The notes beneath the pieces are model-generated. The model saw only the letters and a program-made list of their open reading frames with translations, searched no databases and was not told the DNA's origin. A stretch of DNA of 64,000 nt from Anaerotignum propionicum DSM 1682. Its GTDB lineage: Bacteria; Bacillota; Clostridia; Lachnospirales; Anaerotignaceae. The translations under genes were made by a program, and so were the position numbers. The DNA lies in the NCBI RefSeq assembly GCF_001561955.1, contig NZ_CP014223.1, forward strand, positions 2,542,001 through 2,606,000, in the 5' to 3' direction. Every line of letters begins with the position of its first letter. Position 1 is the stretch's first letter. Below, one piece after another: positions 24,990-34,996 of the stretch.

Positions 24990-26219
24990 ATGAAAACTGT
25001 TACCCAGCGCCTGTTAACTTACGTTAAACATAATACAACTTCAGATTTTAATTCGGCAACCTATCCCAGCACACGTACCCAACTGCATTTTGCTGATTAT
25101 TTGGTAAAAGAGTGCAGAGAAATTGGTCTAGTAGATATATCCGTCGATCAAAATGGCTATGTTATGGCTACACTGCCCGAAACTGTACCTGGTGCACCAG
25201 TAATCGGTTTTATCGCTCACATGGATACCAGCCCTGATGCAAAAGGGGATGGAATCATGCCTAATATAGTAGAACAATATGATGGAGGAAATATTCCATT
25301 AAATAATATTAGTATTTCCCCTGAGGAATTTCCCATACTACAAAATTATATTGGCGATACTTTAATCACATCCGATGGAACTACCCTTCTGGGTGCTGAT
25401 GATAAGGCTGGTATTGCTGAGATTCTCACTGCTATGGATTATTTGAAAAGACATCCAGAAATACCCCATGGCAAAATTCGAATTGCATTTACTCCAGATG
25501 AAGAAATTGGCCGTGGTGTTGATTACTTTAGTGTAGAAGACTTTGGTGCAGATTTCGCCTATACCGTTGATGGCGGAGAGTTGGGTGAACTTCAATACGA
25601 AAACTTTAACGCTGCCCGAGCTATCATTCATATATCAGGGAAAAATGTACACCCTGGTACTGCAAAGAACATTATGATTAATGCAACCCTTTTGGGAACT
25701 GAAATTGCAGCATTACTTCCGGAAAAAGAAATTCCAGCAAAAACAGACGGATATGAAGGCTTTTTTCATCTTTGCTCCTTCCAAGGCACTGTTTCCTCTG
25801 CCACCCTTACCTATATCATTAGAGATTTTGATAATAATACATTTGAGCACCGCAAAAATATGCTTCAAATGATTGTTGATCGAAAGAAAAATCAATATCC
25901 CAATGCCATCAGTTTAGAAATTCGGGATGAGTACTATAATATGTCATCCTGTATTGCGGAACATATGTCTATTGTAGGTTTAGCTAAAGAAGCTATGGAA
26001 TTCTGTGGCGTATCGCCAATTATCCGTCCAATCAGAGGTGGTACTGATGGCGCAAGGTTATCCTATATGTCCTTGCCATGTCCAAACTTATTTACAGGTG
26101 GCCATAACTTCCATGGTCCTTATGAATTTATTCCTGTTTCATCTATGAATAAAGCAGTAAAAACTATTATTAAAATTGCTGAGATGGGAAGAAACCTTGA
26201 CTTTAAAAAAAAGTTATGA
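24990..26219 (+). CDS. pepT: Peptidase T (tripeptidase)
   Basis: 409 residues, normal length for this M20 family zinc aminopeptidase, which removes the N-terminal residue from tripeptides in the cytosol. Metal and catalytic motifs are present: HMDTSPDA, LLGADDKAG, TPDEEIGRG with the general-base glutamate, the dimer-domain HPGTAKN, and RGGTDGARLS near the end. The Shine-Dalgarno sequence is AAGGAGG. Its stop lies just before the tyrosyl T-box leader, with no terminator of its own visible. Confidence 0.96.
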   Translation: MKTVTQRLLTYVKHNTTSDFNSATYPSTRTQLHFADYLVKECREIGLVDISVDQNGYVMATLPETVPGAPVIGFIAHMDTSPDAKGDGIMPNIVEQYDGGNIPLNNISISPEEFPILQNYIGDTLITSDGTTLLGADDKAGIAEILTAMDYLKRHPEIPHGKIRIAFTPDEEIGRGVDYFSVEDFGADFAYTVDGGELGELQYENFNAARAIIHISGKNVHPGTAKNIMINATLLGTEIAALLPEKEIPAKTDGYEGFFHLCSFQGTVSSATLTYIIRDFDNNTFEHRKNMLQMIVDRKKNQYPNAISLEIRDEYYNMSSCIAEHMSIVGLAKEAMEFCGVSPIIRPIRGGTDGARLSYMSLPCPNLFTGGHNFHGPYEFIPVSSMNKAVKTIIKIAEMGRNLDFKKKL

Positions 26220-26234
26220 TAGAATATCGCCATA

Positions 26235-26483
26235 TTGAATATCAGCGTTGATTGAGATATATGGGCAAAACTGGTTACAGCCGCAGAGAGCAGCTTGTTT
26301 GGTGAAAAAGCTGCAGTACAGTATTTGTAAATTACGCCTCATGAGCTTTGTGCAGGGAATGGCACAGCGGTTGCTCTCCGTTATAAGAGCCGAAAGATGT
26401 TTGTCTTTTTGTATTGATAAACATAAATTAAGGTGGTACCACGGGTTCTCTCGTCCTTTCGGCGATAGAGCCCTTTTGTTTTG
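26235..26483 (+). promoter_or_regulatory. T-box riboswitch (tyrosine) controlling tyrS
   Basis: The leader contains the stem I AGAGAG motif and distal GGTG loop (about 26285-26304), a candidate UAC specifier on the 3' side (26317-26319), and the T-box AAGGTGGTACCACG (26430-26443). A terminator follows, GGGTTCTCTCG paired with CGATAGAGCCC, then TTTT (26443-26480). Uncharged tRNA-Tyr would stabilise the antiterminator and switch on tyrS. The T-box and terminator are certain; the specifier position is less so. Confidence 0.93.
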
Positions 26484-26534
26484 TCTATAATATAATCAAC
26501 AAACCTGAAAAATGAAAAGATAAGGAGAATGAAA

Positions 26535-27764
26535 ATGAATGCTTATGAAGTTTTAAAAGAACGTGGTTTTATTGAACAATTAACCCACGAAGATGAGATC
26601 AAGGCCCTTTTCCAAAAAGGTGGGGTTACATTTTATATTGGTATCGATCCCACTGCAGATAGCCTTCATGTAGGCCACTTTCTTACCGTTATGGCAATGG
26701 CTCATATGCAGCAATGCGGCAATCGTCCTATTTGCTTAATGGGCGGTGGAACAGGAATGATTGGCGATCCTTCCGGCAAAGCGGATATGCGTAAAATGAT
26801 GACAGTGGAAACCATTGATCAAAATGTGGCATGTATTAAAAAGCAACTATCTCGCTTTATCAATTTTGATAATGACAAAGCAATCATCGTAAACAATGCA
26901 GACTGGCTGAGAAATTTGAATTACATTGAATTTCTTCGTGATGTAGGCGTTCATTTTACCGTAAATCGCATGCTGGCTGCTGATTGCTTCAAAACCCGTA
27001 TGGATAAGGAAGCAGGCCTTTCCTTTTTAGAATTTAACTATATGATTATGCAAGGCTATGATTTCTTAGAGCTATACAACCGCCATAATTGCATCATGCA
27101 ACTAGGCGGTAGCGACCAATGGTCCAATATTCTTGCAGGTGTTAGACTAATTCGCAGCAAATTAGGCAAGCCCGCTTATGGAATGACCTTTAAGCTCCTC
27201 ACAAACAGCGATGGGGTAAAAATGGGCAAGACCGTTGGCGGTGCCGTTTGGTTGGATCCCGAAAAAACAACTCCTTATGATTTTTACCAGTACTGGAGAA
27301 ATATCGGTGATAAGGATGTTGAAAAATGCCTGGCTCTGCTTACCTTCCTCCCTATGGATGAAGTACGCCGACTGGGTGCATTGCCGGGCAGCGAAATCAA
27401 TCAGGCAAAAGAAGTCTTGGCTTTTGAACTGACAAAAATTGTTCATGGTGAAGAAGAGGCTACAAAAGCGCAAGAGGCAGCACGTGCTCTGTTTGGAAAA
27501 GGTGCGGTTGCAGGTTCCGTTCCTACAACAGAATTATCTTCTGCTGACTTTGCCGAAGGTATGGACATTTTAACCCTTCTTACCACAACCGGCGTTGTAC
27601 CTTCTCGTTCCGAAGGAAGACGTGCCGTACAACAGGGTGGCGTTAAAGTGGCTGATCAAGCAATTACAGATGTAGATTTTAAAGTAACAGAAAACTTATT
27701 TACAGACGGAAAGCTCTTGTTGCAAAAAGGAAAAAAAGTTTTCCATAATGTTGTATTAAAATAA
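26535..27764 (+). CDS. tyrS: Tyrosyl-tRNA synthetase
   Basis: Class I synthetase charging tRNA-Tyr. The ATG at 26535 is chosen because the AAGGAG site lies seven bases before it; the ATG at 26529 is too close. That gives 409 residues, normal for the family. HIGH is HVGH (residues about 45-48) and KMSKS is KMGKT. The C-terminal S4-like RNA-binding domain begins around [20 protein letters not shown]. It is controlled by the T-box just upstream. Confidence 0.97.
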   Translation: MNAYEVLKERGFIEQLTHEDEIKALFQKGGVTFYIGIDPTADSLHVGHFLTVMAMAHMQQCGNRPICLMGGGTGMIGDPSGKADMRKMMTVETIDQNVACIKKQLSRFINFDNDKAIIVNNADWLRNLNYIEFLRDVGVHFTVNRMLAADCFKTRMDKEAGLSFLEFNYMIMQGYDFLELYNRHNCIMQLGGSDQWSNILAGVRLIRSKLGKPAYGMTFKLLTNSDGVKMGKTVGGAVWLDPEKTTPYDFYQYWRNIGDKDVEKCLALLTFLPMDEVRRLGALPGSEINQAKEVLAFELTKIVHGEEEATKAQEAARALFGKGAVAGSVPTTELSSADFAEGMDILTLLTTTGVVPSRSEGRRAVQQGGVKVADQAITDVDFKVTENLFTDGKLLLQKGKKVFHNVVLK

Positions 27765-28084
27765 CATTTCTCTTGTTTCATCAATGTTCAATACCAAACC
27801 TATCTTATTTAAGGAGTTGCCAAAACGGGCAGCTCCTTTTTAAGTATATTTTATATCCTTAACATAATATTTTATCATAGAGAAATTCAACTCTCCGTCT
27901 TATTCCGTCTTGAAATTTGATTTCCAACGCAAACAGACCACTTTTTAGTAAACCACAACAGAATAAGCCTACCCACTTCTTGATTTTTCCATAAGATAGC
28001 ATTATACTATTCTTAATAACACAGTCCTTTTATTCGTGATGTGCAGCGATATGCTGTTCTAATAAAACAAAGGAGGAATTTTTT
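27765..28084. other. Intergenic region after tyrS
   Basis: Holds the tyrS terminator at 27811-27841 and the upstream region of the PfpI-like gene. No other gene is seen. Confidence 0.5.
27811..27841 (+). terminator. Terminator of tyrS
   Basis: AAGGAGTTGCC pairs with GGCAGCTCCTT around a short loop, followed by T residues. Confidence 0.9.
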
Positions 28085-28663
28085 ATGGCAAAAAAAGTGT
28101 TACTATTAGCAGGCGACTACACCGAGGATTATGAAACAATGGTCCCTTTTCAAACCTTGCAGGTTTTGGGATACCAAGTGGATGCCGTTTGCCCCGAAAA
28201 AAAAGCAGGTGATATCATACGCACAGCAATCCATGATTTTGAAGGCGATCAGACTTATTCTGAAAAAAGAGGCCATAATTTTGCTTTAACGGCCAATTTT
28301 GATACAGTAAACACATCTGAATACGAAGGTCTGTTCATCACTGGCGGCCGTTCTCCTGAATACTTAAGACTAAATGCTCGTGTTATTGAAATAGTACAAG
28401 AGTTCTTCGCAGCAAATAAACCTGTAGCTGCAATCTGCCATGGTCCTCAATTATTGGCAGCTGCAAATGTTTTAAAAGGGAAAAAAGCAACAGCGTACCC
28501 TGCTGTTGGCCCGGATATCACTATGGCAGGTGGTGAATATGTTGCAGTCGATGCTGATAAAGCAGTGGTTGACGGTAATTTGGTTACTTCACCTGCTTGG
28601 CCTGGAGATTCTGCAATTCTAATTGAATTTGCAAAACTTATGGGTGCAAAAATTGAAATCTGA
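28085..28663 (+). CDS. DJ-1/PfpI family protein
   Basis: 192 residues of the class I glutamine amidotransferase-like fold. The nucleophile elbow is AICHGPQ with Cys118 followed by His119; acidic residues near position 14-17 (YTEDYE) fit the conserved glutamate site. Members act as deglycases, chaperones or proteases, and the sequence alone does not decide. It is monocistronic, with a strong AAAGGAGG site and a terminator directly after. Confidence 0.92.
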   Translation: MAKKVLLLAGDYTEDYETMVPFQTLQVLGYQVDAVCPEKKAGDIIRTAIHDFEGDQTYSEKRGHNFALTANFDTVNTSEYEGLFITGGRSPEYLRLNARVIEIVQEFFAANKPVAAICHGPQLLAAANVLKGKKATAYPAVGPDITMAGGEYVAVDADKAVVDGNLVTSPAWPGDSAILIEFAKLMGAKIEI

Positions 28664-28686
28664 TTTAATATAGAAATTAATAAACA

Positions 28687-28720
28687 AAACCTCCATAGTT
28701 TTTTGACATGGAGGTTTTTT
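28687..28720 (+). terminator. Terminator of the PfpI-like gene
   Basis: AAAACCTCCAT pairs perfectly with ATGGAGGTTTT, followed by T residues. Confidence 0.9.
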
Positions 28721-28751
28721 CTGTCCTTTGGCATAACATTGCATTGAACTC

Positions 28752-28778
28752 AAAAGAGTGCCGTTTAAACGGCACTCC
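28752..28778 (-). terminator. Terminator of the xerD-like gene
   Basis: GAGTGCCG and CGGCACTC around TTTAAA, followed on the minus strand by TTTT. It converges with the previous terminator. Confidence 0.85.
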
Positions 28779-28797
28779 TAAAAACCTTATATTTTAC

Positions 28798-29682
28798 CTA
28801 AGCCCTAGGGTGGGCCTTGGCGTAAACACTCTTTAGTTTCTGATTCGTTAGCTTTACATATATTTGAGTGGATGAAATATCAGAATGCCCCAACATTTCC
28901 TGTACTGATTTTAAATCTGCACCATTTTCAATCAAATGTGCTGCAAAGGAGTGCCTTAACATATGGGGTGTAATTTCTTCATCAATGCCAGCTTTTTTCG
29001 CATAGCATTTTATAATTTTCCAGAATCCTTGTCTTGTCATTGGTTTTCCGTTGCAATTTACAAAAAGCATCTCCTCGTCATCCGCAAGAATCATTCTGCT
29101 GCGACCTTTTTCAATATACTTTCTCAGTGCCGCTTTTGCTTGACTGCCAATGGGAATAATGCGACTCTTTCTTTCGACCCCGCAACGTATATATTCCAAA
29201 GGCAAATTTACATCGGAAACTTTCAAAGATATCAACTCTGAAACTCGAATTCCAGTGGCATAAAGCAACTCTAGCATAGCTTTATCTCGAATTCCTTTTG
29301 GATCAACACCTTGTGGTTGCTCCAATAACTGCTCAACCTTGTCCAATGTAAGAATCCCCGGCATCTTCTTTTCAATTTTAGGTAACTCCAAATTCGCCGC
29401 CGGATTATCTGTTATTGCCCCCTGCCTAATCAGATAATTATAGAAAGCACGAATTGAAGCAATATTTCTGGATACAGTTGCTCCCGCCTTTTTCTTGCTT
29501 TGCAGCTCATAAATGTATGACATGACGTTGGTATAATTCACCATCAACGCATCACTCACACCACATACCCGCATAAATTCGGTAAAGCCTCTCAAATCTC
29601 TTATGTAAGAAAGCACCGTATTCTCAGATGAGTGCTTATCATTTCTGAGGTAGCTCGCAAATTCATTTACTGCTCGTTCCAT
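28798..29682 (-). CDS. xerD: Tyrosine recombinase, XerD type
   Basis: 294 residues. The N-terminal SAM-like core-binding domain (about 1-85) is followed by the catalytic domain with Arg (TGIRVSEL), HMLRHSFAAHL, the LGHSDISST His and the final Tyr (QIYVKL). It resolves chromosome dimers at dif with a XerC-type partner. The ATG at 29682 is preferred over a TTG at 29688 from the spacing to AGGGG. The order nudF-spoIIM-xerD (transcription direction) is close to that of B. subtilis, which supports the housekeeping XerD assignment over a transposon integrase. Confidence 0.92.
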   Translation of the reverse strand: MERAVNEFASYLRNDKHSSENTVLSYIRDLRGFTEFMRVCGVSDALMVNYTNVMSYIYELQSKKKAGATVSRNIASIRAFYNYLIRQGAITDNPAANLELPKIEKKMPGILTLDKVEQLLEQPQGVDPKGIRDKAMLELLYATGIRVSELISLKVSDVNLPLEYIRCGVERKSRIIPIGSQAKAALRKYIEKGRSRMILADDEEMLFVNCNGKPMTRQGFWKIIKCYAKKAGIDEEITPHMLRHSFAAHLIENGADLKSVQEMLGHSDISSTQIYVKLTNQKLKSVYAKAHPRA

Positions 29683-29835
29683 GCCCAAGACCCCTTTTTA
29701 TCATGTATGTCTAATTATACTTAGTTTTCAGAGGGTTGTCACTATTTTTTGTAAAAAAAACCAATTATCGTTATTTTTTTCCCCAACTGGATTCTTTCTG
29801 CTGAAAAACTACACAAATATTCTTCGCTTCTTTGT

Positions 29836-30411
29836 TTATAACGGGTATAAAACCACTTCAATCCCAGCTCCAATGGCAATTAGAATAACGGAGGCAGCGA
29901 ATAATAAGCAATACTCCGTTTGCTTTCTTCTGCGTTCCCGCTTTAGTCCTCTTTTGCCCTTTCCCTCATTCCAAGTCAAAAGGTAATAAATCGCCGTACA
30001 CATAATAAAAATATAAGCTGGGATTAAAACAATATTTTGCGGTAAAAGTGTGAGCATAGCACTCCATACTCCCTTAAAGCCATAAGTAACCATCATCATG
30101 GCTGAGGCAAAACCTAGGGAAATGCTACGAAGTAAAAAAGCCATGCCGGATAGAAATAACCCCAGTTGCAGCCATCCTCCAAGCCAAATAATAATATCAT
30201 ACTTTAGGTATTTCCAAAAAGTTGCGGTAAAGCTGCCTGTCTGCTGTATTTCAATGGCATTGCGAACCACCCCCGATAGTTCCGTTTTAGCATCGGCGCC
30301 CATCAAATTCGCTGCGATTGCGCCACCCATCACACCAAACAAAAAAGAAAGACAAACGATAAAAATTATCTTTTGTCCTCTTTTATCTAACCATGTTTTT
30401 CGTTTTACCAT
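29836..30411 (-). CDS. spoIIM: Stage II sporulation protein M
   Basis: 191-residue membrane protein of the SpoIIM family with about five hydrophobic segments. It is part of the DMP complex (SpoIID, SpoIIM, SpoIIP) that drives engulfment of the forespore by peptidoglycan remodelling. The start at 30411 (MVKRK) is chosen because AGGAGG abuts the upstream ATG at 30420 but is nine bases from this one. It lies between the nudF-like and xerD-like genes on the same strand. Its presence supports a spore-forming host. Confidence 0.92.
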   Translation of the reverse strand: MVKRKTWLDKRGQKIIFIVCLSFLFGVMGGAIAANLMGADAKTELSGVVRNAIEIQQTGSFTATFWKYLKYDIIIWLGGWLQLGLFLSGMAFLLRSISLGFASAMMMVTYGFKGVWSAMLTLLPQNIVLIPAYIFIMCTAIYYLLTWNEGKGKRGLKRERRRKQTEYCLLFAASVILIAIGAGIEVVLYPL

Positions 30412-30464
30412 AAATGCCATCCTCCTCTCGCAATCCTCTGCTAACAGGATATGGCTCGTCTGCG

Positions 30465-30995
30465 TTAAATATGCTTGCTTTTATATGCAAACAACGCAGC
30501 GATTGTTTTTCCGTCTTTTATCTGCCCAGAATGAATCATCTCCATGGCCTCATCCAACGTATAACTTTCCAGCTCAATAAATTCATCGGGATCAAGCTTT
30601 TGCTGCCCCTGAGTTAAATCATACGCAAAATAAAGAGAGATTGTCTCCGAACAAAAACCAACGGAAGGATAAAATTCACAAACAAACTCCAGCCTGCCGG
30701 CTTTTTGACCTGTTTCTTCTTCCAGCTCTCTCAGAACACAAAGTTCACATACCTCACAGTCATTTAAAACCCCCGCAGGAATTTCCAAAAGTGTTTCCCC
30801 GAAAGCATGGCGATACTGTCGCACGAAAAGCAACTTTCCATCATTCATAATAGGCAATACTGCCGCCGCATTTTTATCTCTAAGTACGGTTTCTCGATAA
30901 GCCGAATTTCCATCCGGCATCTCAATTTTATCAATTGTTACTCTAAGTATTTTTCCTCTGTAAGTTTCGTTACTTTCCAATACCTCATAGCTCAT
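30465..30995 (-). CDS. nudF: Nudix hydrolase, ADP-ribose pyrophosphatase type
   Basis: 176 residues with a complete Nudix box: G, five residues, E, seven residues, then RELEEETG. The overall pattern (YRETVLRDKNAAAVLP... and LFVRQYRHAFGETLLEIPAG) is that of the ADP-ribose diphosphatase branch, which hydrolyses ADP-ribose to AMP and ribose 5-phosphate. The AAGGGG site fits. It is the first gene of the nudF-spoIIM-xerD block. Confidence 0.92.
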   Translation of the reverse strand: MSYEVLESNETYRGKILRVTIDKIEMPDGNSAYRETVLRDKNAAAVLPIMNDGKLLFVRQYRHAFGETLLEIPAGVLNDCEVCELCVLRELEEETGQKAGRLEFVCEFYPSVGFCSETISLYFAYDLTQGQQKLDPDEFIELESYTLDEAMEMIHSGQIKDGKTIAALFAYKSKHI

Positions 30996-31043
30996 GAAAA
31001 TAACCCCTTTCTATGGGAAAAAGCAGGTAACGCTTTTTTCAAC

Positions 31044-32240
31044 TTAAACCAATTCTTCAATCATTTCTGCAATGCGATCCATACCTTTTTCAATCAATTC
31101 CATGCTGGTCGCATAGGAAAGTCTGATATAATCAGGCATACCAAAATCAGCACATGGAATAACTGCTACGAATTTTTTGTCTAATAAAATCGTGGCAAAG
31201 TCAGCCGCAGAATTTATTTCCACACCGTCATGCTTTTTGCCGTATGTCTGAGAAACGTCGACAAATAAGTAAAAAGCACCCTCTGGTTTTAAAGCCTGAA
31301 TCAACGGGATTGCTTCTTCTCTTTCAAAAATATAATCCCTTCTCTTTTTAAATTCAACGCACATTTCCTCCACGCAATCCTGGGAACCATTCAGTGCTGT
31401 CAAGGTTGCCATTTGGGCAATGGTATTGGGATTAGATGCCATATGAGACTGTAAAGAACCCATAAGCTTTGCAACCTCCAATGGGGCCGCCGCATAACCG
31501 ATCCTCCAACCTGTCATGGCATAGCTTTTGGAAACACCATTAATCACAATGGTTCTTTCATAGATTTCCTTACCCAAAGATGCGATACTGATATGTTTTT
31601 TGTTTTCATCATAAATCAACTTTTCATAAATTTCATCGGAAATAACAAAAATGTCCTTCTCCACTGCAAAATCAGCTATCATTTTTAAGTCTTCATAAGA
31701 TGTTACCATACCAGTAGGGTTAGATGGGCTGGTTAATACCACAGCCTTTGTTTTCCTAGTATACGCTTGCTCCAATTCCTCTCTGGTCATCATAAACTGA
31801 TTCTCTTTTTTTGTATGTATAATAACAGGTTCGCCGCCGGCAATTTTTACCATTTCCGAATAGCTCAGCCAATATGGCGCAGGAATAATCACTTCATCTC
31901 CGTCATTTAAGATAGCCATAAAAACATTCATCAAGGAGTGCTTAGCACCATTGCTGATGATAATCTGCGCCTGTTCATATTCCAAGCCGTTATCATTCTT
32001 CAGCTTGTCACATACGGCTTGGCGCAATACAGGTATACCTGCTGCTGCAGTATATCTTGTTTGCCCGCTTTCAATGGCAGCAATGCCCGCCTTACGTATA
32101 TGCTCAGGTGTATCAAAATCAGGTTCACCTACACCAAATGTTACAATATCCTTACCTTCCGCTTTTAATTGAGCGGCCTTGGAGGAAATAGCCATAGTAC
32201 TTGAGGGTTTGATACACAATGCTTTTCTTGATAATTCCAT
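31044..32240 (-). CDS. aspC: Aspartate aminotransferase-type PLP enzyme
   Basis: 398-residue fold-type I aminotransferase. The Schiff-base lysine is in GVSKSYAMTGWRIGY, the PLP-binding region in NGAKHSLMN, SNPTG is conserved, and the C-terminal Arg (YIRLSYA) binds the substrate carboxylate. It is most like the Firmicutes aspartate transaminase subgroup Ib (about 390-400 residues). It transfers amino groups between aspartate and 2-oxoglutarate. Related aromatic or alanine transaminases are not excluded. Same strand as the nudF block, 48 bases upstream of it. Confidence 0.9.
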   Translation of the reverse strand: MELSRKALCIKPSSTMAISSKAAQLKAEGKDIVTFGVGEPDFDTPEHIRKAGIAAIESGQTRYTAAAGIPVLRQAVCDKLKNDNGLEYEQAQIIISNGAKHSLMNVFMAILNDGDEVIIPAPYWLSYSEMVKIAGGEPVIIHTKKENQFMMTREELEQAYTRKTKAVVLTSPSNPTGMVTSYEDLKMIADFAVEKDIFVISDEIYEKLIYDENKKHISIASLGKEIYERTIVINGVSKSYAMTGWRIGYAAAPLEVAKLMGSLQSHMASNPNTIAQMATLTALNGSQDCVEEMCVEFKKRRDYIFEREEAIPLIQALKPEGAFYLFVDVSQTYGKKHDGVEINSAADFATILLDKKFVAVIPCADFGMPDYIRLSYATSMELIEKGMDRIAEMIEELV

Positions 32241-32501
32241 AAATTCTACACCTCATAATTGTAATTTATATAATGGGACATCCTAATTTTCATCAAGGAA
32301 TATCAACATTTTTTCTAAAAAAATTTTTGTATAGCTTCTTAAACATATTATCAAAAAGCATTAATAAAGGCAAGATATTTAATGATTTTACTCCTACAAT
32401 AAATGATAAATATTTTTCCCTATTTATTTTACTCCTGATCATTAGATATCAAATATAAAAAAAGATTCTCTTTGTATCCCCTCAAGCTTTATTGCACTTT
32501 C

Positions 32502-33434
32502 TTACAACACTTCCTTCAAAACACGCAATAAATTCTCAGAAAAAATTTTTTCTGCCACCACTTTTCCAAATTCATTTTCAATACTTATAAATAACAAGTC
32601 CATATCCTGTACACCGCTTATTTCCTTTGGGGTACTGTGAATCCCGTCAAAGTCAGTGCCCAGAGCAATAAAATCTTCTCCCATAACAGAAAGCATATGT
32701 TGAATATGGCTTAAAATATCATCAATCCCACCCTGTCCATATTTCACGATAAAAGGAGAATACAGATTTAGACCTACCACACCACCCTTTTCTGCAATTT
32801 TAAGCAATTGATTGTCTTTTAGGTTTCGTGGCATATCACAAATTGCTCGTGCATTGGAGTGACTAGCAATAAAAGGCTTTTTTGCGAATTTTACAACATC
32901 CGAAAACCCTGATTCAGATAGATGTGAAACATCAACAAGCATGCCCAATTCTTCCATCTCTTCAATTACCTGTCGTCCAAACCTTGTTAGCCCACCACGG
33001 CTCTCCTCTTCTGCCACACCATCAGCCAGTCGATTTCTATGATTCCATGTCAATGTTATGGATCTAACACCCAAACGATAATAAGTATGAATGGCAGAAA
33101 TTTCTCCCTCAAGTGCTTCCCCGCCCTCTAAAGCAAGCAGTGCACTAATCTTATTTTCCAGCCTGTTCTTTATCACATCCGTAAAGCTATTGATATGACC
33201 AATTACTCGAGAGTTTTTCTGCAGCTGACTATAATAAAATTCAATATACTTCATAGCTTGCCGCATGGAAATTGGATGATATTTAGAATCAAGCCAAATT
33301 GCAAAAAATTGCAGTGGGGCACTAAACTTATTTAAACGAACAATGTCTATATGCCCGTCATTAGAAAACAACTCCTGATTTTTCTCCCAGAGCCTCACAA
33401 TGGTATCACAATGTCCATCTGCATATCCTACCAC
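32502..33434 (-). CDS. Membrane dipeptidase family protein (M19)
   Basis: 310 residues. Zinc-binding motifs of renal-dipeptidase-like enzymes are visible: GHCDT near the start, a glutamate in LALEGGEAL, DVSHLS, SHSNAR and LGTDFDG. Bacterial members hydrolyse dipeptides, including D-amino acid forms, in the cytosol. A GTG start at 33434 fits a GGAG site. The gene stands alone, with about 260 bases separating it from the downstream aminotransferase. Confidence 0.93.
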   Translation of the reverse strand: MVGYADGHCDTIVRLWEKNQELFSNDGHIDIVRLNKFSAPLQFFAIWLDSKYHPISMRQAMKYIEFYYSQLQKNSRVIGHINSFTDVIKNRLENKISALLALEGGEALEGEISAIHTYYRLGVRSITLTWNHRNRLADGVAEEESRGGLTRFGRQVIEEMEELGMLVDVSHLSESGFSDVVKFAKKPFIASHSNARAICDMPRNLKDNQLLKIAEKGGVVGLNLYSPFIVKYGQGGIDDILSHIQHMLSVMGEDFIALGTDFDGIHSTPKEISGVQDMDLLFISIENEFGKVVAEKIFSENLLRVLKEVL

Positions 33435-33742
33435 ATTCCCATCTCCATTCTTTTTATTCTATATAGTTATAGTAGGACTTGCGGAGAAAAGAACCACGCT
33501 GTAATATTTTTCCATGAATTTATTAAATTTCTAACATTATTTTTCATTCATCAGATATTTTTAATCAAAGAATTCTTTTTATGAAATCTTATTTAAGGAT
33601 TTTAAAGGGTATAAAGTATTAAACCTTGCTATATAATTTCGTATTTTTCTTCACAAAAAACCCTCTTTGCGAAATGCAAAGAGGGAAAATTTTCAACTAT
33701 TTTTGAGAATTTCTATGAAAACTTTGATTTTAATAATATTCA
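33435..33742. other. Intergenic region between spo0A and the dipeptidase gene
   Basis: Contains the spo0A terminator at 33655-33689 and the dipeptidase upstream region. No gene is seen. Confidence 0.5.
33655..33689 (-). terminator. Terminator of spo0A
   Basis: CCCTCTTTGC pairs with GCAAAGAGGG around a short GAAAT loop; on the minus strand it is followed by six T residues. Confidence 0.92.
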
Positions 33743-34555
33743 TCAACTAATTTTTTTAGAAACCTCATTCTGACGAATACGGAAATATTCTGTTAAAGCG
33801 GCAATAAATTGTCCATTTGTAGGCTTGTCCGGAGTCAAATATCCAACTACTTCAAAATACACCTGTTGACCATTTTTCTTCCAAGCACTTTCAATTGCAT
33901 GACGAATTGCCCTTTCAACTTTGCTTGCCGAGGTTTTGAATAGTTTACCGATATCAGGATACAATCCTTTTGTAATACCAATTAAAACTTCTTCATTATC
34001 AACCGCCATCATAATTGCTCTTCTGATAAAGTGATACCCCTTAATACTTGCAGAAATTCCCATCCGACTTAGTGTGGCCGATATATCTGCTTCTAAATTG
34101 TGATAACTGCCTTCCATCACATATATCGACGCTTCTTCCTTAGTGCTTCCAATTGATTCTTGCATTTCTCTGTTGTCGCCATCTACTAACTGGTGGATAC
34201 GCTCCAGCAACAGCTCGCCTTGAATGGGTTTTGCCATATAATAATCCGCACCCAATCCAATTGCTCTTCTTACCAGCTTATCGCTGTCCATTGCCGAAAT
34301 CAAAATACAAATACAATCGCTACCTAGCTTCTTGAGACTCTCTAAAACCCAAAAGCCATCACGATCTCCTAAAAGAATATCCAGGAGTACAACATCTGCG
34401 TTTAGCTTTCTAACCATCTCTAGAACCGCTGGGCCACTGTCCGTCATACCGACAACAGTCATATCACCCTTGCGTTCTAAGCAACGCTTTAGTTTTTGCA
34501 AATAGAAACCATCCCTATCTGCAAGAACTACCTTTAACTTTTCTGATTCGTTCAT
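33743..34555 (-). CDS. spo0A: Sporulation master regulator Spo0A
   Basis: 270 residues. The N-terminal receiver domain has the acidic pocket at D13 and D15, phosphoacceptor D59 (VLLDILLGDRDG) and a lysine in YMAKP. The C-terminal effector domain has the diagnostic GYHFIRRAIMMAV and the recognition helix TSASKVERAIRHAIESAW. Phosphorylated Spo0A binds 0A boxes to start sporulation. The Shine-Dalgarno sequence is GGGGGAG. It follows spoIVB, the universal arrangement in spore formers, with a 440-base gap containing two 0A-box-like sequences. Confidence 0.97.
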   Translation of the reverse strand: MNESEKLKVVLADRDGFYLQKLKRCLERKGDMTVVGMTDSGPAVLEMVRKLNADVVLLDILLGDRDGFWVLESLKKLGSDCICILISAMDSDKLVRRAIGLGADYYMAKPIQGELLLERIHQLVDGDNREMQESIGSTKEEASIYVMEGSYHNLEADISATLSRMGISASIKGYHFIRRAIMMAVDNEEVLIGITKGLYPDIGKLFKTSASKVERAIRHAIESAWKKNGQQVYFEVVGYLTPDKPTNGQFIAALTEYFRIRQNEVSKKIS

Positions 34556-34996
34556 TTTGACTCCCCCATTCTTAAATTAAGTTTTCGGCAGAAAAGGCTT
34601 CCCTTCCTTTCTCCCGCAAGCACTATTATAACATGGAAATAATTATCCGTCAGTATTCGAGAACATTTCGCAAGATTTTTACCTTTCAAAGTTTTTTGTC
34701 AAACTTTACCCACCAAACATTCCTATAAAATTACAATTGAGTATTAATTAATAAAAAATAAAATGAAAAATAGTATGAAATATTTTTTTAGTATAAAATT
34801 TGACAAATATTATTCATTATGACTTATAATTGTTGTGGTATATAGATGTCTACATAATAATTACTGTAGTTTTTATGGTATACTAATTGAAAAAAAATTA
34901 TAAAATGGAATAATTCTATACAATAAGACTAGATAGTTTCAAAAAGGAGATATCTCTCCTTTAGAAATATCTCCTTTCTTAAAAACCTTTCAAAAC
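34556..34996 (-). promoter_or_regulatory. spo0A upstream region
   Basis: AT-rich 440-base gap. TTTGTCAAA at 34695-34703 (plus strand) and at 34807-34799 (minus strand) each differ by one base from the 0A-box form TTTGTCGAA, so autoregulation is possible. The spoIVB terminator occupies 34941-34977. Individual promoters could not be assigned. Confidence 0.4.
34941..34977 (-). terminator. Terminator of spoIVB
   Basis: AAGGAGATAT pairs perfectly with ATATCTCCTT; on the minus strand it is followed by TTTTTG. Confidence 0.8.

Noticed and set aside
28798-29682. Phage or transposon integrase
   Set aside because: Length, motifs and the conserved nudF-spoIIM-xerD neighbourhood fit the housekeeping XerD recombinase; no other mobile genes nearby.
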